From Caldimonas brevitalea (lineage in GTDB: Bacteria > Pseudomonadota > Gammaproteobacteria > Burkholderiales > Burkholderiaceae_C): 64,000 nt of DNA. Both the position numbers and the translations under genes were made by a program. Within the stretch, counting starts at the first letter, position 1. The number at the start of each line of letters is the position of its first letter. Where the stretch lies: assembly GCF_001017435.1 (NCBI RefSeq), contig NZ_CP011371.1, positions 6,138,001 to 6,202,000 on the forward strand. The letters are read 5' to 3'. Shown piece by piece: positions 33,202 to 42,163 of this stretch. A model generated the notes under the pieces. That model saw only the letters and a program-made list of their open reading frames with translations. It made no database searches and had not been told where the DNA came from.

Positions 33202-33687
33202 ATGGGAAGACCATCATTCAGCATGGCATGGGCTACGTTCATGGAGGTGAACGTTCCGGTGGCCATGGTCGGCAAGAAGCTTGGCGGGAAGGTCCAAATG
33301 AATGTGGAAGCGAACATCTTCCGCAACGCCTGCCCAATCCGGATGAGCTACGTTCTCAACAAGACCGGTCATCCCATCTCCAGCAACATGGGGTACGCGG
33401 CCGTAAGCGGATCGGACAAACGCTTCTACCTGTACCGGGTCAAAGACATGCTGGACTACCTGAACCGCACGTTTGGAAAGCCGGACAAGACCGCGCAGTC
33501 GCCCAAGTTGCAGGACTTCGCCGGGATGAAGGGCATTCTTCTGGTGAAGGGGCACGGGTGGGGCGACGCGAGCGGGCATGTCACTTTGTGGGATGGAACC
33601 AAGTGCTCGGACACTTGCCACTTGATGTACGACCCGGAGAACGGTGTGTTTGTCCCTGAAACCGCTTATCTGTGGGTGCTGCAATGA
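33202..33687 (+). CDS. tae4: Type VI secretion amidase effector, Tae4 family
   Basis: A 161-residue paralogue of the Tae4 at 21287. Catalytic Cys44 lies in FRNACPIRMSYVLN and His126 in ASGHVTLWDGTKC, the same positions as in characterised Tae4 enzymes. It differs mainly at the N-terminal 15-40 and the 55-75 loop, places where Tae4 meets its immunity protein. AGGGAG lies 10 bases before the ATG. It overlaps its immunity gene by ATGA. Export must rely on a T6SS encoded elsewhere, since there is no signal peptide. Confidence 0.9.
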   Translation: MGRPSFSMAWATFMEVNVPVAMVGKKLGGKVQMNVEANIFRNACPIRMSYVLNKTGHPISSNMGYAAVSGSDKRFYLYRVKDMLDYLNRTFGKPDKTAQSPKLQDFAGMKGILLVKGHGWGDASGHVTLWDGTKCSDTCHLMYDPENGVFVPETAYLWVLQ

Positions 33688-34067
33688 GACTGCTCGCCGC
33701 TACGACCTTCACCGTGCTGCTTGCTTTCTCCCAGCACACGCCAGCTCAGGAAACCAGCAAGTATTCACAGAAGACGCTTCTGAAGAATTGGGCGATGAGC
33801 CGCTGTTTTGCCCAGGCGTTTCCAGAAACGGCGGTGAAGGATGACGCCAACGACACCGCAAGCGGCTACCTCGAGTACGGCAACCAACCGATCGAGGCGT
33901 ACAACGAACTGGACATCCTCGTTGGCAAATACGTAGCGAGGAAGTACGCCGGTGTCGCCAAGTCCGATTTCAACACGATGAAATGCATTGATCTGTTCCA
34001 CAGCAAGGAACTGGATCAGCTGGCGAGCAAGTTGGCCAAGAGCGGCGGCAAGTCGAAGGCACCGTAA
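33684..34067 (+). CDS. tai4: Tai4 family immunity protein
   Basis: A 127-residue protein starting at the ATG that overlaps the tae4 stop. Signal peptide MRLLAATTFTVLLAFSQHTP. Domain pattern KTLLKNWAMSRCFAQAFPET, NDTASGYLEYGNQPIEAYNE and FNTMKCIDLFHSKELDQLAS, closely following the Tai4 at 21775. The last 20 residues are nearly the same in both. Specificity for its own Tae4 or cross-protection cannot be decided from sequence. Confidence 0.88.
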   Translation: MRLLAATTFTVLLAFSQHTPAQETSKYSQKTLLKNWAMSRCFAQAFPETAVKDDANDTASGYLEYGNQPIEAYNELDILVGKYVARKYAGVAKSDFNTMKCIDLFHSKELDQLASKLAKSGGKSKAP

Positions 34068-34210
34068 GGCGGCCGAGGTTTGAGACGCGCCCTGCTTGTC
34101 ACCGCACCAGGACAGCCGTGCCAACTCTCGATTCAGCACGGTTGGGAGCCTCATCGTGTTGAGTTCCGCATCGTCGTCAAAGACGGCTTCGCCGGTTTCG
34201 AGCGAGTGCG

Positions 34211-34358
34211 GCACTTCAAATTTAAGGCCTGACCCTGTTGCTGAGCATGTATGCAAAAGGTGGCGATACTGATCTAAGGCGTGCTGCGTTCGAGGCAGCC
34301 GTTCAACTTGCAGATCGCGGTGCCGAAACTTGACTTGCGAGACGCTATCTGACCCCAC
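34211..34358 (+). repeat. REP-like arm followed by IS110 3' remnant
   Basis: CACTTCAAATTTAAGGCCTG (from 34212) is a REP arm. Bases 34319-34358 (GTGCCGAAACTTGACTTGCG, then AGACGCTATCTGACCCC) match the last codons and 3' flank of the IS110 copies at 23741 and 26501. The IS body is gone. No gene is supported in 34068-34421. Confidence 0.6.
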
Positions 34359-34421
34359 TCCTGTGCAGATTTTTTCGTGAGCTGGCCGCGTTGCCGTAAT
34401 CGCCGAAGTAGGTCGCAAGTG

Positions 34422-34589
34422 TCAGCGACCAAGGGATGCTTCGGGCACGAGCACAGCGGCGACGAGTATCAAGACTAGCCCGGTCGGAAGGTGCCGCAGC
34501 TCGCCGCCAAAGCGAGCTGCAATAGCACCGACGCCATCGATGATCGCCGCCAAGGTATAGGCGAAGGTGGTAAGCGTCCAGCGCCCCAT
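34422..34589 (-). CDS. Small hypothetical membrane protein
   Basis: A 55-residue frame starting MGRWTLTTFAYTLAAIIDGV and ending TGLVLILVAAVLVPEASLGR, with two hydrophobic segments separated by RFGGELRHLP. Composition is membrane-protein-like, but no ribosome binding site is visible and no homologue was recognised. It lies in a region of insertion debris. Confidence 0.35.
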   Translation of the reverse strand: MGRWTLTTFAYTLAAIIDGVGAIAARFGGELRHLPTGLVLILVAAVLVPEASLGR

Positions 34590-34659
34590 CTTGAAGGGCC
34601 GCGGCTGGAAGCGTGAGGATGGTGTCAACCTATTTTTAGAAGTGGACCCCTCGATGGCG

Positions 34660-36345
34660 CTACTTGATGGCCCAAACCTGGTCGTAAGCAAGCTCAGCCA
34701 GATCGTTCGTTCGCTGCTCGATCTCTGCTGCCCCCCAGCTTGTTGCAGCGGCGATTTGAGGCTCCAAGATGTAGCCGTGCTGGATGAGAAGAGCCTTTTT
34801 CTGAGCAAAGGAGTTGGCTGCCAAGACCTCCCCGTTGTACTTCGCGGGCACACCCAGCAGATTCCCGATGCTGTGGATGGCAGCACCACCAGTGGACTGA
34901 GAAAGTAGGTGTTCAAGCGATTGGCTCTGACGGTCCACATCCACCGCGGGGTTTTGGTGCTTGTAGATTTTCCAGAGGGTGTAGCCGATGATCTCTTTGT
35001 GCCTGGCGTTCAAGTAGTTGTGTGCCTTGAATCGAGTGATGAAGGTCTCCCGAGCGGGCGCCTTGGTCTTGATCTTCTTCTTGAACTCGTTGATGCACAG
35101 GCCACGAGCATTTGCGTCCGCAGCAGTAGCCAAAGCTCGTGCATGAGCCGCATACATCTTGCTCACACCACCCGAGGACGGCAGGTTGCTGATCGTGGTG
35201 TAGAGGTAGTGATACCGCTCCACCAGCCAAAAGATCTCCCTGACCTGTCCGTCTTTGAGCTGCTTGGCACTAAACAGACGCAGCACCGTTAGCAGCAGTG
35301 GGTTTGCAATCTGAATGTTGAGAACGTCCGAGATGCACCGAAGCGAGTCTTCAACATCCCGGTTGCCCTTGTTCCAAAGGGCGAGCCGCTCAGGCTCCGC
35401 GATCCCCCGGTAAAGATCACTGTCCGTCCTCAGCTCATCGAGCACTGCACGAACGTTGGTGGCCGACACTTCACTCTTGATGGCTTTGAAGAGTTCCTTC
35501 TCGGTAGTGAAGGGGTGCTTTGAAAGCCAGTAGTGGTGAAGAAAGGTGGCCATTTGGATCGGCCGGTTTGCCTGCTCCAAAGTGCTCTGCATCTCCACCC
35601 AATGATCCTTGGGCCGGTCGATGGCCTTGCCCTTTGAAGGCAGAAGCCTTAGCAGGTGATTTTTCGCCAGGTCTGCGGCCGTGAGGTCTTTTCCACGGGT
35701 ATTGAGCGTCTCGAAAATCAGATACGCGTCATCTTGGTTATCCAAAGTGATGGAAATTACTTTAAGACCCAAAAGCTTATCCCGAACCCCCTCCAACCAC
35801 TTTTTGCCAGCAACCTTAACTTTGGCTGGATCAACCTTGGAAGCGGCATCCTTCACTCCCTGATCAATAAAGGAGTAAATGAGCTTGTAGGCAGCACTGA
35901 TGGCCTTCTCTTCCTCCCCAATGTCAATCTCGGTCTTTTCCTTTTCCAGGCTTTGAATCTTGGCTTGTAGGTAAGGGTAAGACGTCTCCGTTTTGAGCAC
36001 AAACTGAGCTTGGTCGTTGAGGTCCCGCGTCTCGATCAAGCGATGCACTCCTTTCGCAGGAGCCGCAAAACCGAGGTCGTTGAACTTGTCTCGGATGGCA
36101 CACAGAGCAATGGTGATGGTCGTTATGCGCTGCTGACCATCCACCAGACCGAAAGAGGAGCTCGAAAGATTGTAGGAGACAAACGCCCCGATGAAGTAAT
36201 CCTTTTAGAGGTCTGAAGTGCTATCGACCCAGAACTCTTCAACGTTGTCTTCATCCCAAGAGAAAGGCCGCTGAAAGCGTGGAATGAGATAAGTGCCAGA
36301 CTCCAAGACCTGGCGAATGTCTTTTTCAACACACTGAATTTTCAT
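34660..36345 (-). pseudogene. DUF262 (GmrSD-like) gene with in-frame stop at codon 47
   Basis: From ATG 36345 the frame gives MKIQCVEKDIRQVLESGTYL, IPRFQRPFSWDEDNVEEFW and STSDL, then TAA (36205-36207), then KDYFIGAFVSYN and LVDGQQRITTITIALC. The DGQQR motif is the DUF262 nucleotide-binding/nuclease signature. The C-terminal region has SLEHLLSQSTGGAAIHSIGN, similar to the DUF1524 HNH region. The TAA is one base from AAA (Lys), which the family pattern would accept. Without the stop the protein would be 561 residues, a normal GmrSD-type restriction length. Residues after the stop are intact (494 codons from the ATG at 36144). GC is clearly lower than in neighbours. Confidence 0.8.
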
Positions 36346-36655
36346 TATTCCCTCTTGTTGTTAACAAACAGGACATCAGAGCTCGGTAGCCCAAAATGCG
36401 TACAAAACATACTTACGGGAGTATCACCTGCATCCCGTAGAATCTGCCCACTCCACGCTCGCAGCATATCAACGCTTGCGAGCCTCCTGTCGAGAACGGG
36501 GGGCAGACGCCCTGGAGCGGGCACGTGGTGTGCGACGACTTCAGCGTAAGGGACCAGCGATCCCCATCTTGGCGTGACGGCGCCGGAATGCCTGTCTTCA
36601 GGATGGTGTCACTGGCCTCTCACGCAGGGTCGCCTCAAGGGCAATCGGAAATGAC
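36346..36655. other. Intergenic stretch, no gene seen
   Basis: AT-richer bases near 36346-36420 probably hold the promoter of the DUF262 gene. The rest shows no protein-like frame. Confidence 0.35.
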
Positions 36656-36684
36656 AAGGGCCGCAATCGCGGCCCTTGCTTTTT
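36656..36684 (+). terminator. Rho-independent terminator
   Basis: AAGGGCCGC (36656-36664), loop AATC, GCGGCCCTT (36669-36677), then GCTTTTT. The T run shows plus-strand use, but no intact plus-strand gene precedes it, so it is probably left from a deleted gene. Confidence 0.8.
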
Positions 36685-36765
36685 GGGATGACGGTGGCTC
36701 TGCGAGAGTGCCTGAGATAGAAGTAGGCGCCCGCCCGTCGCATGCCAACCAGAGCAGTGCGCCGA

Positions 36766-37105
36766 TCACTCTGGTGAGAGTCGCGCCCCGCGATGAGGCA
36801 GCAACTCGGCGATGCGGGCTGCTGGCTGTGTTGGCAGCCGCTGCATCACGTCGCGTAGGTAGTGCCAAGGGTCGATGTCGTTGAGCTTGGCGACTAGATC
36901 AAGCTCATGAGGGCGGCCGCTCGCTTGCCTGCACGCAAGCTGCCGGCGAACAGCCAGTTGGCGCGCCCGAGTGCAATAGGTCGTATTCGTTCTCAGCCCA
37001 ATTGTTATCCGCCGGCAAGGCACCGTCGTTGAGGTAACGCACAAGTGTTGTCCAGCGCCCGAGACTGTAGTCGATGGCTTTGGCAGTCGCCGAGCCGTGG
37101 GGCAC
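36766..37105 (-). pseudogene. IS66 transposase C-terminal fragment
   Basis: Minus-strand frames read AKAIDYSLGRWTTLVRYLND and GALPADNNWAEN, then, after a frameshift, LVAKLNDIDPWHYLRDVMQR and LPTQPAARIAELLPH. This is the end of an IS66 TnpC. Confidence 0.8.
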
Positions 37106-37309
37106 CTTCTACCGATGCAGGCGCTGCTGGCCCAAGGGGTGACCGAGGCGGGCTGGCTGGCGCACGCGCGGCGCAAGTTCTACGACCTTTGCGCGAACAA
37201 TCGCAGCCAGATCGCCGAGGAGGCCCTTAGATGCTTCGGCAAGCTCTATGACGTCGAGCGGGACGCTGATGCTACGCGACGTGAAACGGGCCTCAGGTAT
37301 TCAGCGTGA
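37097..37309 (+). pseudogene. IS66 transposase internal fragment, inverted relative to its C-terminus
   Basis: Plus strand: GWLAHARRKFYDLCANNRSQ then IAEEALRCFGKLYDVERDAD. In an intact TnpC this part precedes the C-terminal fragment on the same strand. Here the two are head to head, so the element was broken and inverted. Confidence 0.78.
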
Positions 37310-37344
37310 CTGAGTTCATATGCCACCGCCTCGTCCTGCTGCGC

Positions 37345-38313
37345 CTAGGGCAACTTGTAGAATTCGTCGGTGTACCTGCTGGCAATCGGCAGCTCAGCTG
37401 CGAGCGCCTTCAGCAGGATGTATCCGCACAAGCTAACGGCCTTCTGCGCAAGCTCCGAGTAATTGGCCCCGGGTCGAGGAGCTAAACCGTGCACGAGCCT
37501 GCTCCGCTCAGCATAGACGCTATCCCACTTGCCCTTGAGATGCGCGAGGTCAAGCCGTTCGAATAGCCTCAAAACACCCTGTCGCAAGCTCAAACGATGA
37601 AGATTTTTCTTGATCGCGTCCGCGACCTCTAAGCGCTCTTCTTCGCTCCCTAGCGACGAAGTTTCTGCAGAAACTGCTAGTTCAGCCAATAGATGTTTTT
37701 GGCTCTCAGTCCACGTTTCCTGCTGTCCGAGCATCTCGACTGCCGAGATGGCAAAGACAATCTGCGCGACCGGCTCCGGACGCATTAGGGCATAGTTAAG
37801 CAACAAGATGACCTCCTGCGCCTGTCGTGAAATGGATGCAGCTTGACCATGTAAGTCGGAAGCAAAGGAGAGGAACGTCTGCGGATCTGCCAATACGCCG
37901 GCCGTCGCATTCATCGATACGATCTTCACGCGAGGGTCGTCGACAAACACATCTAGGCCGTGAATGTTGTCGCGAATCAGGACTGAGTGCTCCGTCGCCA
38001 TGTGCTCCTTGACCCCGTATGCAAATGCGACTGTCGGAAGGCCCCGCCCCACATCGACACCAAGTCGCGTCGCGGTGGCGGACAGCTCAACGGCGGATCG
38101 GAGCTTGTGGCCGAATTCTCGTGCTTCTTCCTCTGAGACGAAGCCGCGTGCGTTCATAACTAGCCACTCGCTGTCACAGATGGCGCAGTCCCGCGGCGAC
38201 GGAGTTAGCACCACTTCCCGCCCCGCCACAGTAAAGCAGTATTCAGATGCCTCGATTTTCAGGTATTTTTGAACCCTGAACCTTAATCTTGCGCGGTAGA
38301 TCTCTGACGTCAC
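37345..38313 (-). CDS. Apea-like HEPN domain protein
   Basis: A 322-residue protein. The C-terminal 150 residues are helical and contain the HEPN-type R-x4-H motif in YAERSRLVHGLAPRP (about residue 285), with an earlier helix ILLLNYALMRPEPVAQIVFA. HEPN proteins are often RNases in defence systems and toxin-antitoxin modules. The N-terminal half (RLRFRVQKYLKIEASEYCFT, DCAICDSEWLVMNARGF) is unassigned. No antitoxin-type partner adjoins it; the nearest genes are IS66 debris and an XRE regulator. GC is lower than the window average. The start at 38313 has AGGT near, but no strong site. Confidence 0.65.
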   Translation of the reverse strand: MTSEIYRARLRFRVQKYLKIEASEYCFTVAGREVVLTPSPRDCAICDSEWLVMNARGFVSEEEAREFGHKLRSAVELSATATRLGVDVGRGLPTVAFAYGVKEHMATEHSVLIRDNIHGLDVFVDDPRVKIVSMNATAGVLADPQTFLSFASDLHGQAASISRQAQEVILLLNYALMRPEPVAQIVFAISAVEMLGQQETWTESQKHLLAELAVSAETSSLGSEEERLEVADAIKKNLHRLSLRQGVLRLFERLDLAHLKGKWDSVYAERSRLVHGLAPRPGANYSELAQKAVSLCGYILLKALAAELPIASRYTDEFYKLP

Positions 38314-38722
38314 AAGGTAAAACCTCCAAGCATTTTAGGTTTAGGGTTGTCCGGCGCCACTACACCACCCGCCCAGTCCAACCCTGACCGTGTACCCTGC
38401 CTCTAGCATCCAGAACAACTTGCTGTTCCCGAGGCACGCGTCGCAGCTTCTCGTGGGGGGGTGCGGCAGTCCTGAGTACCGCCGACTTGGCAAAGGACGT
38501 TTTCTCACGTCGCTTAGAAAAGGTCGCGCGTTTTTTGGAGAAGAGAGCAGGAAGGAACTCAACTAGGCCAAAATCAGGCTCAAAGTGACCAGGCAGAACA
38601 ACCTGTACCGGCGCCGGGAAACGCCCGATGCAAAGCGTCCGCCCGGGACCGATTGAGCCCGGCATTGCGGCGGAGCTACTCAGGATCGAACTCCTAACCC
38701 AAGAGTGGCACGCCCGCCGATG
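38314..38722. other. Intergenic stretch of about 410 bases, no supported gene
   Basis: A minus-strand frame at 38360-38665 (FGLVEFLPALFSKKRATFSK) is possible but unsupported. Bases 38672-38699 faintly resemble a tRNA T-arm (GGAGTTCGATCCT on the minus strand) without the rest of a tRNA. Confidence 0.3.
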
Positions 38723-38968
38723 CTAGGGTGCGGCGGGGCCCTTCTGCTCATCCGGCACGTACTCCATCAACTCCCCCACCGAGCACTGAAAGTACGCACA
38801 CAGCTTGTCCACCACGTCCGTCCCCGTCACGTGCCCACGGTGGTTCAGCATCTTCGACAGCGTCACCCGGTTCAGCCCCGCTCCGGCCGCGACCTCCTGG
38901 ACCGTGATCCGGCGGCCTTCGACGAACTGCTTCTGGGCGATCAGCTCAGCGAGCTTGAAGCGGATCAT
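38723..38968 (-). CDS. XRE-family helix-turn-helix regulator
   Basis: An 81-residue Cro/C1-type protein: MIRFKLAELIAQKQFVEGRR, then VQEVAAGAGLNRVTLSKMLN (HTH) and TGTDVVDKLCAYFQCSVGEL. The ATG at 38968 gives the usual MIRFKL start; upstream in-frame codons are not protein-like. It is a probable DNA-binding repressor of its own promoter. It could control the HEPN gene downstream on the same strand, 410 bases away. Confidence 0.85.
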   Translation of the reverse strand: MIRFKLAELIAQKQFVEGRRITVQEVAAGAGLNRVTLSKMLNHRGHVTGTDVVDKLCAYFQCSVGELMEYVPDEQKGPAAP

Positions 38969-38994
38969 CGAGAGTCCCGAGCAACAAAGTGATA

Positions 38995-39006
38995 GTCGAA
39001 AGCGAC
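38995..39006 (-). promoter_or_regulatory. Candidate operator of the XRE regulator
   Basis: GTCGCTTTCGAC (minus strand) is a near-palindrome with GTCG/CGAC arms. It overlaps the region between TTGCAA and the weak -10 GACTAT (17-base spacing). Confidence 0.4.
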
Positions 39007-39499
39007 ATTCGTTCTTGCAAAACGACGAGAAGCGTTTAAGATGAATGCCATACGTCAGCTTCGGAGCTGCGTTTGACACTCCTGCGCATCAAAAGAGGGA
39101 GGAGCGTAGCATGCCCAAGACAGGCCCAGCCGGGAAACTGTCCGCTCTGCTGCGGCCGCGCCATCAGCTGCCATGCAGCGCTGGCCGGCATGCCGTGAAC
39201 GTGACGCGTCAACGGGCGCGGCGGGCCGCGTGGCGTTTTGGCCTCGCCCCCACACATCCGCCACCTCGGCGTCCTCGCCGGACCAAACCGGCCTCGTAGA
39301 AGAAGACCAGCGCAGCAGTCGACACCAGCGCGGCGCCGCTCGCCATGAGCGGTGGCGGTGCTGCGCCCTGCTCCGCCACGTCTCACAACTCACTCGCTCG
39401 GCCTGCCCTCGGCCCTCTGCCCGCCCTCCAGGTGGCAGGCCAGCGCTCGCCTTCCATCTTTCTGCCACGCCAGCCTTTGCTCACGCTCCCCAGCCTTGC
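39007..39499. other. Intergenic stretch of about 490 bases, no supported gene
   Basis: No convincing frame on either strand. GC rises sharply here compared with the HEPN and DUF262 genes, so this may be the right border of the accessory region. Confidence 0.35.
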
Positions 39500-40078
39500 A
39501 TGACACCCCACATCGCCCTGCGCAGCAGCACCACGTCCCGCTCAGCCGCCCCGCGCGCCACCATCACCACCCGCACCCCGCCGGAGCCGGCCTTCTGGTT
39601 CCACATCACCCTGCACCGCACCCTGCCCCATGCAGAGCGACGCCTCTGGTATGACAGGCTGCATCACACCTTGGCCAAGCTCGACCTGGCCGTGAGCACA
39701 CAACACGCGGTGTCCGTGGTGCTCGGCATCCGCCATGTGACCCACGCGGCCGACCGTCAGCACATCACGAGCTGGCTGATGGATCAGCCCGAGGTCTGGG
39801 CCGTGCAGGTGGGCGAGTTGATGCCGTGCCCCGCGCAGCGCAGCCGGCGAGCGTCAGCGTGGTCGCGCAGCCCGGTGCTGAGCCAGTGGGTGGTGACCGG
39901 CTTGCCCATCACCGCCTCGCCCAACAGCTTCACGCGGCGCACCTTGCGGCACATCGCGCAAGGCGCGGCGCTGGCTCAGCAAGCGAAGCAGTGGCAACTT
40001 CATGGGCTGGGGCGGCCACTATCGCCGCCGCTGGGAGAGGCGGCGTCGATGCCAACCCGCCCGGGCTCAGTTGTATGA
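39500..40078 (+). CDS. Hypothetical protein
   Basis: A 192-residue protein starting MTPHIALRSSTTSRSAAPRA. Residues 30-125 (FWFHITLHRTLPHAERRLWY, LHHTLAKLDLAVSTQHAVSV, VLGIRHVTHAADRQHITSWL) have alternating strand and helix character and look like a real globular domain. The flanks are Ser/Arg/Pro-rich. No signal peptide, no membrane segment, no family recognised. No clear ribosome binding site. Confidence 0.5.
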   Translation: MTPHIALRSSTTSRSAAPRATITTRTPPEPAFWFHITLHRTLPHAERRLWYDRLHHTLAKLDLAVSTQHAVSVVLGIRHVTHAADRQHITSWLMDQPEVWAVQVGELMPCPAQRSRRASAWSRSPVLSQWVVTGLPITASPNSFTRRTLRHIAQGAALAQQAKQWQLHGLGRPLSPPLGEAASMPTRPGSVV

Positions 40079-40186
40079 GCGGTGAGGCGCGCCCATCACA
40101 ACCGCCACCCCGGATGCTTCTAACCGCCACCGCCACGCCTCGAGCAGCAACCAGGCCCCGAAGCCCAGGCGCTGCCGCCCTTCACT

Positions 40187-42163
40187 TCACCCCCTCGACC
40201 GCACCACCACCTTGTCCGCCGTCCCCACCGTGCCGCTCGACGCCGCGTTCTTCCGCCCCGTCACCCTCACCCGCACCCGGTGCGCCCCCTGCGTCAACGT
40301 CGGCGACACATACACCAACGCCTGCTCCGCCCGCGCCGCCTTGTAAAGGTCCACCGACCGCTCAGGCCCGCCGTCGATGCTCACGCCGACGATGCCATGG
40401 TGCGGCGCCACGCTGCTGTAGATCTCAACAGACGTGCCGGTGAAGGCATACGAATACGCCGCCCCAGCCGTGTCGGCATAACGGTCGGCGTTGCGGTACT
40501 TGCCCGCGCCGGTGCCGGTCGACCAGCTGCCCTCATACGCAAACTCGCTGTCGTCGTGCTCGGTGGTCTTCACCACGGGTTCGGTCGGCGTGGTCGAGCC
40601 CCCCGAGACCACAACCGCCTTGTCGGCCGTCGCCACGGTGCCGGTGGCCGAGGGGTTGCGGGTGCCGGTGGCACGCACCCTCACGGTGTGGGTGCCCGCC
40701 GGCAAGGTGGGCGACGTGTAGACCAGCCGTTGCTCGGCCCGCGTCGCGCTGTACAAGTCGACCAAACGCTCCGCGCCGCCGTCGATGCTCACCGCCACGA
40801 TGCCGTGGTGCGGCGCCACGCTGCTGTACAGCTGCACGCCCGTGCCGTTGAAGCTCAGCGTATAGAAGGCGCCGGCCTCCATCGTGTAGCGGTCGGCGTC
40901 TTGGTACTTGCCGGCCCCCGTGCCCACCGCCCACGTGCCGCTGTAGCTGAAGCGGCTGTCGTCGTAGGTGGTCTGCGTCGGGTCCACCGGGCCGGGCGGC
41001 GGAGTGGTCTGGCCGGGGATGACATAGGCCTTGGTCATCGTCATCACCGGCGAGCCGGGGCCGTCGGCGCCGCCGCTGTAAGGGCTGCAGCCGTTGTCCG
41101 GCGTCGGTGACCAGCCCCAGTACTGCACCCCGGCCGCACCACGCGCCAGATAGGCGTCGTATTTTTGTTTCAGCGCATCCGCACGCGCCTGCGCGCTCAT
41201 GCACTGCGACAAGCCGATGCCGGTCTCGCCGATGTACAAGGGCTTGTCGAGCGCCTGCATCTTGCCGATCACCGCGGTGAAATGGGGCGACACGATGGTG
41301 CGGCTGTCCTGGTAGGCATAGTCGTACTCGTGCACGCTCGCCACGTCGATGTTGGGCCCGCTGTGCACATAGCTGAAGTCGCTGGTGCCGTACACATACT
41401 GGGCCTGCGAGCCGGACGACACCAAGTGGTTCGGGTCGAGCGACTTGATCAACGCCGCGGTCTCGTCGAAGAAGGTTTTCATCACGCCGTCGGTCACCGC
41501 GGCGGTCAAGCCTTTCGGCTCGTTGGCGATCTCCCACATCGCAATCGCTGGCGAGTCCTTGTACTTGGGCACCACCGTCCTGATCCAGTCGAAGTAGGCG
41601 CCGCGGTAGCCACTGCGATACCACTCGTCGGTCTTCAGCGTGCCCTCGCCGCCGCTGCGGCCGTCGGTGTCGCCGCAAAAGCCGGCGCCATCGGTCAGCG
41701 CGAAGATGACCTTCTGGCCATACTTTTCGGCCGTCCTCACGACGCGCTCCACCCCCTCCTCGCCGAGCGAGCGGAAGGCCCAGGTGCGCGTGGTGCTCTG
41801 CGGGCGCAGCGACGAGAAATACGCATCCATGATGGCCTGGCTGTCGGGTGCGCCGGTGCGGCAGCCGGTCAAGCCGAAGGCGTTCACGCCGACAAACAGG
41901 TAGGGCCGGCCGTCGAGCATCAGCGTCTTGCCCTGGCGGTAGACGAAGCCGGGGCGGGCGGCGGCAGGCGACACGTCCGCTGCCGCTTGAAGGCGCCCAT
42001 GCTGCGCGGCACCGTCCGCTGCGCCCTGTTGCTGCTGCGGGTCGTGCTGCTGCGAGGCAGCCGTTGCATGGCTTCGGTCATCGCCGCCGCCACAGGCGCC
42101 GAGCAGAGACAACATCATGAGAGCCGCGGTACGCCGCACGGCGAGCAATGGGTAGCGTTTCAA
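40187..42163 (-). CDS. Exported lipoprotein glycoside hydrolase (GH5-type) with two C-terminal beta-sandwich repeats
   Basis: A 658-residue protein. The TTG at 42163 was chosen because GGAGG lies 8 bases upstream. The lipoprotein signal is MKRYPLLAVRRTAALMMLSL then LGACGGG. The catalytic (beta/alpha)8 domain spans about 65-385: FVYRQGKTLMLDGRPYLFVG, acid/base Glu in AMWEIANEPKG, nucleophile Glu in PLYIGETGIG. This fits GH5 mannanase/cellulase-like enzymes. Residues about 400-530 and 540-658 are two homologous domains (both with TGTGAGKY, ADRY, SSVAPHHGIV and SIDGG), likely carbohydrate-binding. Substrate unknown. Confidence 0.83.
   Translation of the reverse strand: MKRYPLLAVRRTAALMMLSLLGACGGGDDRSHATAASQQHDPQQQQGAADGAAQHGRLQAAADVSPAAARPGFVYRQGKTLMLDGRPYLFVGVNAFGLTGCRTGAPDSQAIMDAYFSSLRPQSTTRTWAFRSLGEEGVERVVRTAEKYGQKVIFALTDGAGFCGDTDGRSGGEGTLKTDEWYRSGYRGAYFDWIRTVVPKYKDSPAIAMWEIANEPKGLTAAVTDGVMKTFFDETAALIKSLDPNHLVSSGSQAQYVYGTSDFSYVHSGPNIDVASVHEYDYAYQDSRTIVSPHFTAVIGKMQALDKPLYIGETGIGLSQCMSAQARADALKQKYDAYLARGAAGVQYWGWSPTPDNGCSPYSGGADGPGSPVMTMTKAYVIPGQTTPPPGPVDPTQTTYDDSRFSYSGTWAVGTGAGKYQDADRYTMEAGAFYTLSFNGTGVQLYSSVAPHHGIVAVSIDGGAERLVDLYSATRAEQRLVYTSPTLPAGTHTVRVRATGTRNPSATGTVATADKAVVVSGGSTTPTEPVVKTTEHDDSEFAYEGSWSTGTGAGKYRNADRYADTAGAAYSYAFTGTSVEIYSSVAPHHGIVGVSIDGGPERSVDLYKAARAEQALVYVSPTLTQGAHRVRVRVTGRKNAASSGTVGTADKVVVRSRG

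Noticed and set aside
36480..36655. Gene preceding the terminator at 36656
   Set aside because: No frame with a start, ribosome binding site or known motif ends there.
38672..38699. tRNA T-arm-like sequence on the minus strand
   Set aside because: Only GGAGTTCGATCCT fits; no anticodon arm, acceptor stem or CCA region can be drawn.
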